Shown piece by piece: positions 52,538-61,127 of a stretch of 64,000 nucleotides of DNA (position 1 is the stretch's first letter; each line of letters opens with the position of its first letter). The notes beneath the pieces are model-generated. The model was not told where the DNA came from and searched no databases. It worked only from the letters and a program-made list of their open reading frames with translations. The position numbers and the translations under genes were made by a program. The stretch is from Shimia sagamensis (GTDB lineage: Bacteria; Pseudomonadota; Alphaproteobacteria; Rhodobacterales; Rhodobacteraceae): assembly GCF_900182745.1 (NCBI RefSeq), contig NZ_FXTY01000006.1:124001-188000 (forward strand). Reading direction: 5' to 3'.

Positions 52538-52655
52538 TTTCGCCTCCTGATTGGTCGTTTCGCCGCGATGCAGAATCGCGTTCCTGCCACCGTGATATTG
52601 ATGGAGGAGTAACATTGCAACCTTCATGGGTCCAATTTTGTAATTTAATAACCCA

Positions 52656-52684
52656 GCAACCGCAGCATCAATTGCTGCACTTGC
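52656..52684. promoter_or_regulatory. Palindrome upstream of ccrA (candidate operator)
   Basis: GCAAC-CGCAGCA-TCAAT-TGCTGC-ACTTGC is a 29-bp imperfect palindrome whose inner arms GCAGCA/TGCTGC match exactly. It lies about 120-145 bp upstream of the ccrA start and just beyond the acyltransferase stop. It could be an operator for the ethylmalonyl-CoA pathway or a transcription-stop hairpin for the acyltransferase gene; no T tract favours the former. Confidence 0.4.
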
Positions 52685-52688
52685 ACAC

Positions 52689-54047
52689 TCACTCCACCAA
52701 ATGCCTTATGGAGTTGGCGTAAAACCGCAAAATCTCTGCTTGATCTGTGTTGGCCGCAAAGGTTCCATTGCTTTCTGTCAGCACACGCCGACCCACCAGT
52801 GTTTTTAGCGCGCTCTCAATCGCCACATCCGGTGCATCCCGCATGAACTGGGCCCGCCCCTCCGGCAGCGCGGCCAAACGCGCCACAAAGTCTGCACCCA
52901 CCTCTTCCCGCGTCAGCGGCCCCTGCGCGGTTTCAAAAACAACCGACATCAAGGGCACTGGCAAAATTGGCACAACCGCATTGATTTGCTTCATCAGCTT
53001 CAAACCCAGCGGTTTGGCCAGATCACCCTGCACATCCTTGGAAAACTCCGTCATCGAGACCGGCTCGCCAAATCGCACCGTAGCATTGCCAAACCGATGC
53101 ACTTTGCCGCGCAGTCGCAACAGCAGTTGTCTGAAGAAAAATCCGACAATCACGCTGATCCGTGCGCGGAATCCTTTTCCGCCCTGCGCCGCTGAGTCCA
53201 ACAGAATGCGATCTTCCAACACACGATCGTAATTGATCGCAACAGGCACAAAAACCACATCCCGCCCGTCTGGCTGATAAGCGTCGGTGATGTATTTGAT
53301 CAACCCCAACTTCGGATCCTGCGGTGCCCCGTCAAGCGACAGACGCCCTTCTGGGAACATCGCCTGCGCCACTCCGGCTTCGGTTGCCAATCGCACATAA
53401 GCCGCCAGCACTCTGCGATAGAGGTCATTACGCGATTTGCGCCGGATAAAATATGCCCCCATCGCTCGGATCAACCGGCTCAGCGGCCAGACCCGCGCCC
53501 ATTCACCCACGGCATATGACAGCGCAGAGCGCCGCGCCGCCAAATAAGTCACAAGCACGTAGTCCATGTTGCTCTTGTGATTGATCACATAAACAACCGT
53601 GCTTTCCTGCGGTATTGCGTCTAGCGCGGCCTCATCCACATGGGTCAGACGCACGCGGTAAAACGCCCGACTCAAAAACCGTGCAATCCGAATGGCGACG
53701 CCAAAATACATGGTTGCCGAAAACGACGGCACAATCTCGCCCGCATATCGTTTGGCCGTCTCAAAAGCGACGGCCTCCGGGATGCCCTCCTCCGCTGCGT
53801 GTTCAGAAACCGCCCGTGTCACATCCGGCTGATATATCAGTCGCTGGATCATATCGTGGCGTTGCGCCAGCTTGAACGGTTCAATGGGCCGTTCCAACCG
53901 GTCATTCACCCGTGCAACCACCCGCTCCATCCGCCGCCGGAAAAACCAGCGCACCGAGGGAAACAGCAAATGGCTGGCAGCTGTGATCACCGCAAACAGC
54001 AGGGTCAGTACAAACAGCCAAAGGGGGAGCTCAATTGTCGACGTCAT
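52689..54047 (-). CDS. PlsB/PlsC-family glycerophospholipid acyltransferase
   Basis: This 452-residue protein has an N-terminal membrane helix (about residues 8-30). The acyltransferase domain shows motif I 'NHKSNMDYVL' (NHxxxxD type, near residue 157), motif II around 'GAYFIRRKSRND' and motif III 'FPEGRLS'. It is longer than PlsC enzymes and resembles glycerol-3-phosphate O-acyltransferases (DHAPAT/GPAT type). It probably makes lysophosphatidate or a related lipid. It sits between ccrA and ecm. Confidence 0.85.
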   Translation of the reverse strand: MTSTIELPLWLFVLTLLFAVITAASHLLFPSVRWFFRRRMERVVARVNDRLERPIEPFKLAQRHDMIQRLIYQPDVTRAVSEHAAEEGIPEAVAFETAKRYAGEIVPSFSATMYFGVAIRIARFLSRAFYRVRLTHVDEAALDAIPQESTVVYVINHKSNMDYVLVTYLAARRSALSYAVGEWARVWPLSRLIRAMGAYFIRRKSRNDLYRRVLAAYVRLATEAGVAQAMFPEGRLSLDGAPQDPKLGLIKYITDAYQPDGRDVVFVPVAINYDRVLEDRILLDSAAQGGKGFRARISVIVGFFFRQLLLRLRGKVHRFGNATVRFGEPVSMTEFSKDVQGDLAKPLGLKLMKQINAVVPILPVPLMSVVFETAQGPLTREEVGADFVARLAALPEGRAQFMRDAPDVAIESALKTLVGRRVLTESNGTFAANTDQAEILRFYANSIRHLVE

Positions 54048-54131
54048 AACACGACTCTGACAACAGCTCGCGCCAAGGACAATAGATTTCGCGCAACTCT
54101 ACCTTGATGTGCCTTGATGGTGACGAGTGGC

Positions 54132-54147
54132 TTTCGCCGCAATGCAG
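54132..54147. promoter_or_regulatory. 16-base motif upstream of ecm, shared with the ccrA leader
   Basis: TTTCGCCGCAATGCAG at 54132-54147 differs by one base from TTTCGCCGCGATGCAG at 52558-52573, which lies 21 bp upstream of the ccrA ATG. A -35-like TTGACT and a 'TTGCAAA' follow the ecm copy. A shared operator is possible; with only two copies it remains tentative. Confidence 0.35.
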
Positions 54148-54239
54148 CGAATTGACTTGCAAACGATGTTTCGCGTACATACGCTCAAACGAAAGATTGT
54201 TGCTAGGTCACTTCGAGACCCCCAGCAGAGGACAGAAGT

Positions 54240-56234
54240 ATGTCGCAGACGCAGAAAAATCAGACCCTTGATAAGCCAACCAAGGATCGCCCCTGGTTGA
54301 TTCGCACCTACGCTGGTCATTCCACCGCCAAAGCGTCCAACGCGCTCTACCGCTCCAATCTGGAAAAAGGCCAAACCGGCCTCTCTGTCGCCTTCGACCT
54401 GCCAACACAAACCGGCTATGACAGCGACCACATCCTTGCGCGTGGCGAAGTGGGCAAGGTGGGCGTGCCCGTCAGCCACCTCGGCGACATGCGCACGCTG
54501 TTTGATCAGATCCCGCTGGAGCAGATGAACACCTCCATGACAATCAACGCCACTGCCCCGTGGCTGCTGGCGCTGTATATCGCCACCGCAGAGGAGCAAG
54601 GCGCGGATGTCACCAAGTTGCAAGGCACGGTGCAAAACGACCTGATCAAAGAATACCTGAGCCGCGGTACCTATATCTGCCCGCCAGAACCCAGCCTGAA
54701 GATGATCGCGGATGTGGCGGAGTACTGCTACACCAATGTGCCCAAGTGGAACCCGATGAACGTCTGTTCCTACCACCTGCAAGAAGCGGGCGCGACGCCA
54801 GAGCAAGAACTGGCTTTTGCGCTGGCCACCGCCATCGCCGTGCTCGACGCGCTGAAACCCCGCGTGCCTGCCAAAGATTTCCCGGCCCTTGCAGGCCGCA
54901 TCTCCTTTTTTGTGAACGCGGGCATCCGTTTTGTCACCGAGATGTGCAAGATGCGCGCCTTTGTGGACCTCTGGGACGAGATTCTTGTCGAGCGTTATGG
55001 TGTGACCGACCCCAAATTCCGCCGCTTCCGCTACGGTGTTCAGGTAAACTCGCTTGGCCTCACCGAACAGCAGCCAGAAAATAACGTCTACCGAATTTTG
55101 ATCGAGATGCTCGCTGTCACCCTGTCCAAAAAGGCCCGTGCCCGTGCGGTACAATTGCCGGCTTGGAACGAAGCGCTGGGTTTGCCACGTCCATGGGATC
55201 AGCAATGGTCTATGCGTATGCAGCAAATCATGGCCTTTGAAACCGATCTTTTGGAATACGACGACTTGTTTGACGGAAACCCGGCTGTGGATTCCAAAGT
55301 CGAAGAATTAAAAGACGGCGCCCGCCGCGAGTTGGCCAATTTGGAAAGCATGGGTGGTGCGATTGGCGCGATTGATTATATGAAATCCCGCCTTGTCGAC
55401 AGCAATGCAGAACGCTTGAACCGCATCGAGGCGGGTGAGACGATTGTTGTGGGTGTGAACAAGTTCCAAAAGGGCGAGCCCTCCCCTTTGATGACCGGAG
55501 ACGGCGGTATCATGGTGGTGGATCCTGCTGTGGAGCAGGAACAAATCACCCGCCTGAACCAGTGGCGAAGCCAGCGTGACAATGCTGCAGTGGAAAAGGC
55601 TCTGGCCGACTTGCGCGCCGCCGCCAAAGGCGGCAAAAACGTCATGCCAGCGTCAATTGCTGCGGCCAAAGCTGGTGTCACCACAGGGGAGTGGGCCGCG
55701 CAGATGCGTGTTGTGCACGGTGAATACCGCGGTCCAACTGGCGTGTCTGGCGCACCGTCCAACAAAACTGAAGGGCTGGATGATTTGCGCGCCGCCGTGG
55801 ATGCCGTGTCTGATAAACTTGGCCGACGACTTAAATTTGTCATCGGAAAACCGGGACTTGATGGTCACTCCAACGGCGCAGAGCAAATTGCCTTCCGTGC
55901 CCGGGATTGCGGCATGGACATCACCTATGACGGCATTCGCCTGACACCTGAAGAGATCGTGACCAAGGCGATCGAAGACGCCGCTCATGTGGTTGGCTTG
56001 TCGATTCTGTCTGGGTCGCACATTCCGCTGATTGACGACCTGATGCAGCGCATGCGCGACGCCGGTTTGGGGGACATTCCCGTCATTGTGGGGGGGATTA
56101 TCCCGGATGACGACGCCGAGCGCCTACGCGCAATGGGCGTGGCCCGTGTTTACACCCCCAAAGACTTTGAGCTGAACACCATCATGGGCGACATCGTCAC
56201 ATTGGCGAATCCCAGCTCCGTAGCAGCCCAGTAG
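54240..56234 (+). CDS. ecm: Ethylmalonyl-CoA mutase (B12-dependent)
   Basis: This 664-residue acyl-CoA mutase has an N-terminal TIM barrel ('TGLSVAFDLPTQTGYDSDH', 'SMTINATAPWLLALYI') and a C-terminal B12-binding domain with the DxHxxG motif 'LDGHSNG' near residue 540, followed by 'GLSILSGSHIPLIDDLMQRM' and 'VIVGGIIPDDDAERL'. Sequence and length fit ethylmalonyl-CoA rather than methylmalonyl-CoA mutase. It rearranges (2R)-ethylmalonyl-CoA to methylsuccinyl-CoA, downstream of Ccr. It has its own promoter region. Confidence 0.94.
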   Translation: MSQTQKNQTLDKPTKDRPWLIRTYAGHSTAKASNALYRSNLEKGQTGLSVAFDLPTQTGYDSDHILARGEVGKVGVPVSHLGDMRTLFDQIPLEQMNTSMTINATAPWLLALYIATAEEQGADVTKLQGTVQNDLIKEYLSRGTYICPPEPSLKMIADVAEYCYTNVPKWNPMNVCSYHLQEAGATPEQELAFALATAIAVLDALKPRVPAKDFPALAGRISFFVNAGIRFVTEMCKMRAFVDLWDEILVERYGVTDPKFRRFRYGVQVNSLGLTEQQPENNVYRILIEMLAVTLSKKARARAVQLPAWNEALGLPRPWDQQWSMRMQQIMAFETDLLEYDDLFDGNPAVDSKVEELKDGARRELANLESMGGAIGAIDYMKSRLVDSNAERLNRIEAGETIVVGVNKFQKGEPSPLMTGDGGIMVVDPAVEQEQITRLNQWRSQRDNAAVEKALADLRAAAKGGKNVMPASIAAAKAGVTTGEWAAQMRVVHGEYRGPTGVSGAPSNKTEGLDDLRAAVDAVSDKLGRRLKFVIGKPGLDGHSNGAEQIAFRARDCGMDITYDGIRLTPEEIVTKAIEDAAHVVGLSILSGSHIPLIDDLMQRMRDAGLGDIPVIVGGIIPDDDAERLRAMGVARVYTPKDFELNTIMGDIVTLANPSSVAAQ

Positions 56235-56426
56235 CGCGGGCCAGGGGCCGGCGAGCAGGGTTCAAATTTCGGAAAACGCAGATTTTGCGGGTACGGAAAA
56301 CCTTACTCGCAATTTATGGTTGCAAAATTTGATGAACAACCCTCAAAAATAGTATTCCGCCTTGCGCTTCCCCAATAATCACTGCGAAAATCAAGCTTGC
56401 CCCCAATAGACGAGTGGATCTTCGGA

Positions 56427-56741
56427 ATGAATTTGGAAGACATGAGCCGCGAAACCCTAATTGATCTGCGCGCGCAGATTGATATCCAACTGGAAAAGCG
56501 CGAGGCTCAACGCAAAACCGATGCGCTTAAAGCCATCGAAGAAGCAGCCGAAAAATACGGCTTCTCTTTAGAAGAACTGGCCAGTGTGACTGGCAAAAAA
56601 CGCGGCAGCTTGATGAAAGGTGTGCCAAAATACGCGCACCCTGACGACAAAACCAAAACCTGGACCGGCAAAGGCCGTAAACCCAAATGGTTTGACGAAG
56701 CGCTGGCCGCAGGCATCACACCGGACGCCATGGAAATCTGA
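56427..56741 (+). CDS. H-NS/HvrA-family nucleoid-associated protein
   Basis: This 104-residue protein has an N-terminal oligomerisation helix ('MSRETLIDLRAQIDIQLEKREAQRK') and a C-terminal H-NS DNA-binding motif ('KYAHPDD ... TWTGKGRKPKWFDEAL'). Rhodobacter HvrA/Spb-type proteins have the same arrangement and bind AT-rich DNA to modulate gene expression. The ATG at 56427 is preferred to one 30 bases upstream. The leader (56235-56426) is notably AT-rich, which would suit autoregulation. Confidence 0.9.
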   Translation: MNLEDMSRETLIDLRAQIDIQLEKREAQRKTDALKAIEEAAEKYGFSLEELASVTGKKRGSLMKGVPKYAHPDDKTKTWTGKGRKPKWFDEALAAGITPDAMEI

Positions 56742-56932
56742 GCTGGTTTGAAAGATTCTAAACACAAAGCCGAAGCGCGTTGAGACACGTCGCTTCGGCT
56801 TTTGCTTTTGCCTGCAGATGTTTTTCAGATTTTCGACTTGTACCGCGATACAATTTTGAGCATCTGATTCACTCTTATATGTTTGCCCCAGCGGCAGACC
56901 TCCCCGCCCATAGAAAACAAAAAGGAATTGTC

Positions 56933-57637
56933 ATGACCGTACATATTGGAGCTCAACCCGGAGACATCGCAGAAACCGTTCTTCTGCCCGGCGATCCTTA
57001 CCGTGCGAAATGGGCGGCAGACACTTTTCTCACCGACGTTAAATTGGTGAACGAAGTGCGAGGCATGCTGGGCTTCACCGGTATGTGGAAAGGCAACCGC
57101 GTCACCATTCATGGCACCGGCATGGGCATGCCCTCCTTGTCGATCTACGTGAACGAGTTGATCAAGGACTACGGAGCCAAAACCCTGATCCGCATCGGCT
57201 CCTGTGGCGGTATGCAGGACAGCGTGAAAGTGCGCGACGTGATTGTCGCCATGACCGCCACCACACTCTCCACCCCGTCGCGTGGCATCTTCAAAGAGAT
57301 GAATTTCGCGCCTTGCGCCGACTACAGCCTGCTGCGCGCCGCAGCTGACGCCGCTGAAGCCAAAGGCACAGCCACCCATGTCGGCGGCATCTACAGCTCC
57401 GACGTATTCTACGACGAGCGCCCAGACCTGACCGAACAGATGACCCGCCACGGCATTTTGGGTGTCGAGATGGAAGCTGCCGAGCTTTACAATCTTGCCG
57501 CCCGCCACGGTCGTCGCGCGCTGGCTGTTCTCACGGTGTCTGACCACCTGCTGACCGGCGAAGCTCTGCCGTCTGAGGACCGCGAGAAAACCTTTGGCGA
57601 CATGGTGGAAATTGCGCTCGAAGCCGCTTTCGCCTGA
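56933..57637 (+). CDS. deoD: Purine-nucleoside phosphorylase DeoD
   Basis: This 234-residue hexameric-type nucleoside phosphorylase starts '[27 protein letters not shown]' and contains '[16 protein letters not shown]', 'RIGSCGGMQ', '[12 protein letters not shown]' and 'VSDHLLTGE'. It cleaves purine (deoxy)ribonucleosides with phosphate. AAAGGA precedes the ATG at 56933. It is followed after 110 bp by an esterase gene on the same strand. Confidence 0.95.
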   Translation: MTVHIGAQPGDIAETVLLPGDPYRAKWAADTFLTDVKLVNEVRGMLGFTGMWKGNRVTIHGTGMGMPSLSIYVNELIKDYGAKTLIRIGSCGGMQDSVKVRDVIVAMTATTLSTPSRGIFKEMNFAPCADYSLLRAAADAAEAKGTATHVGGIYSSDVFYDERPDLTEQMTRHGILGVEMEAAELYNLAARHGRRALAVLTVSDHLLTGEALPSEDREKTFGDMVEIALEAAFA

Positions 57638-57747
57638 TCCGCAACACATCCCGTCAGGCGGCCGCGCACATCTTGCGACAGGCCGCCTGACATGCCACAC
57701 ACGCCCCTGACCGCTGCACCCGCAGCCACAAAGACAAGGGGCCCACC

Positions 57748-58413
57748 ATGACACGTGTACTGCAAGCTCAACGCAAGGAACCGGTTTCCGGCGAAACCCG
57801 ATCAGCGGTGGTGTTCCTGCACGGCTATGGCGCCAACGGTGCTGACCTGATGGGCCTGGCCGACCCGCTTGCTGAACACCTGCCAGACACCTTGTTCCTG
57901 TCACCGGACGCGCCAGAAGAAATCCCCGGCATGCCCATGGGCCGCCAATGGTTCCCAATCCCCTGGATCGACGGCTCTTCCGAAGAAGAAAGCGAACGCG
58001 GCATGATGGCTGCGGTCGAAGATCTCAACGCTTTCCTTGACGCCTTGATGGTCGACGAAGACCTGCTGCCCGAGCAGGTTGTGCTCTTAGGTTTCTCTCA
58101 AGGCACCATGATGAGCCTGCACGTGGCGCCCCGCCGCGAAGATGAGCTGGCGGGCATTGTGGCTTTCTCCGGCCGCCTGCTGCAACCCGACCTGCTCAAA
58201 GACGAAGCCGTTAGCAAGCCACCTATCTTGTTGATCCACGGGGATCAGGATGACGTTGTGCCACCACAATCCCTGCCTGAAGCCGCCGAAGCGTTGCAAG
58301 AGGCCGGCTTTAGCGACGTCTACGCCCACATTATGAAAGGCACTGCCCACGGCATCGCCCCGGATGGCTTGAGCGTGGCACTTGCCTTTATGCGCGACAA
58401 ACTGGGCCTTTAA
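57748..58413 (+). CDS. Carboxylesterase/phospholipase of the alpha/beta-hydrolase fold
   Basis: This 221-residue protein has the nucleophile elbow 'GFSQGTMMSL' (Ser about residue 116), an early 'VFLHGYGANGADL' oxyanion-hole region, 'LLIHGDQDDVVPPQS' with the catalytic Asp, and 'GTAHGIAPDG' with the catalytic His. It matches the Abhydrolase_2 family (EstB/YpfH-type). The natural substrate is unknown. Two hairpins lie after the stop. Confidence 0.9.
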   Translation: MTRVLQAQRKEPVSGETRSAVVFLHGYGANGADLMGLADPLAEHLPDTLFLSPDAPEEIPGMPMGRQWFPIPWIDGSSEEESERGMMAAVEDLNAFLDALMVDEDLLPEQVVLLGFSQGTMMSLHVAPRREDELAGIVAFSGRLLQPDLLKDEAVSKPPILLIHGDQDDVVPPQSLPEAAEALQEAGFSDVYAHIMKGTAHGIAPDGLSVALAFMRDKLGL

Positions 58414-58420
58414 GGCCACG

Positions 58421-58477
58421 TGCCGCGCATTTTCGCGGCAATCAAAGAGCCTGTGGCGCAAAAGTGTTTTGCGCCAC
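58421..58477 (+). terminator. Two tandem hairpins after the esterase gene
   Basis: TGCCGCG (58421-58427) pairs with CGCGGCA (58434-58440). GTGGCGCAAAA (58453-58463) pairs exactly with TTTTGCGCCAC (58467-58477) over a 3-base GTG loop. Neither has a following T tract, but the A/T run within the second stem is terminator-like. Confidence 0.55.
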
Positions 58478-58514
58478 CTGCCTGCTGCGGTAGGAAAATA
58501 TAAGATTTGATGTA

Positions 58515-60209
58515 TTGGATTTTATTGTGTTGCACGCCATCAACCCCAAACCGTCTCTTTCTCGCCTGACCACTGGGCGCGCAAAACTCGCATGTTTTCT
58601 CTGCGCCACGGCGCTTGTGCCCGCGCAGACGGCCTTTGCCCAAAGCGTAAACCCGCTGGACAACGGCCCCACCCGCATCGGCTCCTTTGAAACCGGTAAC
58701 ATGTATGACGCTGGCACACTGGAGCTCAACGTTGGCGCCCGTCAAACCAGTCCAAGCGACCGCGCTGGCACAGGCAACCAAAACTATCACGGCGGCGGAT
58801 CTTATGCCTTCACGGATCGTTTTACCCTTGGGCTAGAGCTGCAAAACTACATCGACCCGGTTGGCGGCCCCATCGACGGCTTTCCCGGCGTCGGCCCAGA
58901 ACGCATTCCGCAACTGGAAACCAACCAAATTGCGCTGTGGGGCAAGTATCAACTCTACAAAGACGATCGTTGGGCCATTGCCGCGCTTGGCTCTGCTGAG
59001 GTTTTCACCAACATGCAGACCGATCTCTGGGGCAACTGGTTCCGCCCGCAGTCCAACGTTGCCATCGGCGCGTTGAAGATGCCAATCTCTTACACCGTCA
59101 ATCCAAAGCTACAGGTGCACCTCACACCCGGCATCACCTTAGGTCCGGATGAGATCGACGGCGGTCAATTCTACGGCAACATGGTCACCATGGGCGCCGG
59201 CGTGTCATACAGGGCCCACCCACGACTGGCCCTGTTTGGTACCGTAGAATCTTCCGTGGGCAGTCCCAACACCATTGCCAGCAGCGGTGAATGGGTGACC
59301 GAGCCTGTCTGGACCGCCGGGGGGCGCTACAACGTCAGCCCGCGCATCGCCTTTGAAGGCTATGTCACCAACGGCTTTGGCATCTCACCTGCCACCAGCA
59401 CTTGGGCCTTTTGGCCGGACGGCGACCACGTGATGGTTGGCGGCCGCTTGATATATACGCCAGGCGACAAACGAGACGAAAGCTACCGCACCCTGTCCCT
59501 GCCCGCGACACAGCCCCAACTCAATGCACAACAGGACGGCTTCACGTTGGGATCTGCTGCAACGCTGGAACCCGGCCTGATGCGCACCGACCTCTGGTAT
59601 GGCAGCGACAACAACGCCGGTGCGTCGATCAATTTTAGCCCTGACCGCGACATCGAACTCCAGTTCATTTTTGAACAATTCTCAGACAACACCACCGCGG
59701 ATGCCAATCTGGTGCCTACCACACATGTGCGCTACATGATTGGGCCTAAACTGCGCCTGATGGACCAGAACAACGGCAATCCGTTCTCTCTTGCCGGGCG
59801 AATGCTTTACGGCCGCCAGATCAGCTCCTCGTCTCAAAAAGTTGGTGTGTTCTTCACCGACCTGACCGCCAACTACAAAACCCGCAATGGTTTTTCGTTC
59901 ACCGCAAGCCCAAAGGTTGCGGCATGGGGCAGCAAAGAGCTTGTTGGTTTTGGCATGGGGGTTGGTTACAACTTCGACAATGGCCTGGAGCTAATGGCGG
60001 AGGCCACGCCTATCGGCCGCGATGGCAGCGAAACCACTTGGGCCGCAGGCGCGCGGTATCACTTCGGTCAATCCGGCTTCTCCGTTGACGCACAAGCGAC
60101 CAACGCCATTGGCCGTCACGGCATTGGCAGCATGATCGCGCAAGACGACACACGGTTTGCGCTGACGCTATCCAAAACCTTCGACATCTCTGGCGCAAAG
60201 TTCTGGTAA
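58515..60209 (+). CDS. Putative outer-membrane beta-barrel protein of unknown function
   Basis: From the TTG at 58515 this gives 564 residues; a GTG at 58527 is an alternative, and no clear ribosome-binding site decides. A signal peptide ends near 'AQTAFA' (about residue 42). The rest is rich in alternating aromatic and polar residues, with repeated Gly/Tyr/Phe strands ('TLGLELQNY', 'YQLYKDDRW', 'GAGVSYRAHPRLALFG', 'ARYHFGQ'), and the protein ends in Trp, as many outer-membrane barrels do. I recognise no named family. It stands alone between hairpins. Confidence 0.7.
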   Translation: MDFIVLHAINPKPSLSRLTTGRAKLACFLCATALVPAQTAFAQSVNPLDNGPTRIGSFETGNMYDAGTLELNVGARQTSPSDRAGTGNQNYHGGGSYAFTDRFTLGLELQNYIDPVGGPIDGFPGVGPERIPQLETNQIALWGKYQLYKDDRWAIAALGSAEVFTNMQTDLWGNWFRPQSNVAIGALKMPISYTVNPKLQVHLTPGITLGPDEIDGGQFYGNMVTMGAGVSYRAHPRLALFGTVESSVGSPNTIASSGEWVTEPVWTAGGRYNVSPRIAFEGYVTNGFGISPATSTWAFWPDGDHVMVGGRLIYTPGDKRDESYRTLSLPATQPQLNAQQDGFTLGSAATLEPGLMRTDLWYGSDNNAGASINFSPDRDIELQFIFEQFSDNTTADANLVPTTHVRYMIGPKLRLMDQNNGNPFSLAGRMLYGRQISSSSQKVGVFFTDLTANYKTRNGFSFTASPKVAAWGSKELVGFGMGVGYNFDNGLELMAEATPIGRDGSETTWAAGARYHFGQSGFSVDAQATNAIGRHGIGSMIAQDDTRFALTLSKTFDISGAKFW

Positions 60210-60239
60210 TCACCCAACACAACTGCTGTAAGTTCCTTT

Positions 60240-60266
60240 CACCCCACCGCAAAAACCGGTGGGGTG
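60240..60266 (+). terminator. Hairpin terminator of the outer-membrane protein gene
   Basis: CACCCCACCG (60240-60249) pairs exactly with CGGTGGGGTG (60257-60266) over a 7-base A-rich loop, 31 bp after the stop. No long T tract follows. Confidence 0.7.
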
Positions 60267-60362
60267 ATTGCGTATTGGGCATCTGGCGTCACATACCCGT
60301 CATCCCCCCAAGCCATGCTGCACATGCCACATCACAAATGCCGCTAACGCATATTGTGAGGC

Positions 60363-60420
60363 TTGTCAGAATGAGACCACGAGATATAGTGGATATAGGC
60401 CTCGTGCCACTGCGGCACGA
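60363..60420 (+). promoter_or_regulatory. Candidate promoter and leader hairpin for the HNH endonuclease gene
   Basis: TTGTCA (60363-60368) and TATAGT (60385-60390), 16 bp apart, form a plausible sigma-70 promoter. A perfect 7-bp stem follows in the leader (TCGTGCC 60402-60408 with GGCACGA 60414-60420), just upstream of GGGAGC and the ATG at 60442. Confidence 0.5.
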
Positions 60421-60441
60421 ACGCAGCGAGGGAGCACCCTT

Positions 60442-61026
60442 ATGGACGGCGATTTTAGGACAGAATTCACGCGACATCCGGGCGGACTGAAGCATCATCC
60501 GGCATTGGTGCTCAATGCAGATTACCGCCCCCTCTCCTACTACCCGCTGTCGCTGTGGCCTTGGCAGGACGCGATCAAAGCCGCTTACATGGATCGGGTC
60601 GACATCGTGGCCGAATACGACCATGTGGTGCGCAGCCCCTCTACAGAGATACGAGTCCCTTCCGTTGTAGTGCTCAAAGACTATGTAAAACTGAAAAAGC
60701 GCGTGGCCTTCACGCGCTTTAATCTTTTTCTGCGGGACGGGTTTAGTTGCCAGTATTGTGGCTCGCGTGGCGACCTGACATTTGATCACGTCATCCCGCG
60801 CGCCGCTGGTGGGATCACCAGCTGGGAAAACGTGGTTGCAGCCTGCTCCCCCTGCAACCTCAAGAAAGGCTCCAAAAGCCTGCGCCAGATCGGCATGAGC
60901 CTGCGCAAACCGCCACGCCAACCGGGCTCCGAAGAATTGCGCAACATAGGTCGCAAATTCCCGCCCAATTTCCTGCACGAAAGCTGGATGGATTATCTCT
61001 ATTGGGACGCGGAACTGGACGCCTGA
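60442..61026 (+). CDS. HNH endonuclease family protein
   Basis: This 194-residue protein has an N-terminal 'LVLNADYRPLSYYPLSLWPWQDAIKAAYMDRVDIVAEY' typical of bacterial RE-alpha-like/HNH proteins. The HNH motif comes next: 'CQYCGSRGDLTFDHVIPRAAGGITSWENVVAACSPCNLKKG', with zinc-binding CxxC pairs and the catalytic Asp-His. This group is widespread in the chromosome of many bacteria; its role is unclear, perhaps in DNA repair. The ATG at 60442 with GGGAG is preferred to the open frame upstream. Confidence 0.88.
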   Translation: MDGDFRTEFTRHPGGLKHHPALVLNADYRPLSYYPLSLWPWQDAIKAAYMDRVDIVAEYDHVVRSPSTEIRVPSVVVLKDYVKLKKRVAFTRFNLFLRDGFSCQYCGSRGDLTFDHVIPRAAGGITSWENVVAACSPCNLKKGSKSLRQIGMSLRKPPRQPGSEELRNIGRKFPPNFLHESWMDYLYWDAELDA

Positions 61027-61079
61027 CACATCGCGTGAAAACCGTTAACGCGCCTCAGAGCCAAAAAATGTGAACCTCC

Positions 61080-61116
61080 GCAAAACAGTCGGGATACCGA
61101 CGCAATACCGACGCGG
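61080..61116. repeat. 11-bp-periodic direct repeat, copy B
   Basis: GCAAAACAGTC, GGGATACCGAC and GCAATACCGAC follow one another, then GCGG. The array matches the copy at 23371-23404 at most positions with the same 11-bp register. It lies 12 bp beyond the stop of the minus-strand DUF1989 gene, between convergent genes. Confidence 0.6.
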
Positions 61117-61127
61117 TTTTCTACAGG

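Noticed and set aside
51248..52612. Plus-strand open frame (about 450 codons) opposite ccrA
   Set aside because: It mirrors ccrA almost exactly and its translation is His/Arg-rich without family motifs, a shadow of the real gene.
53610..53622. CGGTATTGCGTCT, a 13-base match to the 11-bp repeat element
   Set aside because: It lies inside the acyltransferase coding sequence, covers only about one unit, and lacks the repeated register, so it is probably chance.
56825..57958. Minus-strand open frame (about 375 codons) opposite deoD and the esterase
   Set aside because: It spans two real genes and the gap between them in antisense and has no domain or start signal.
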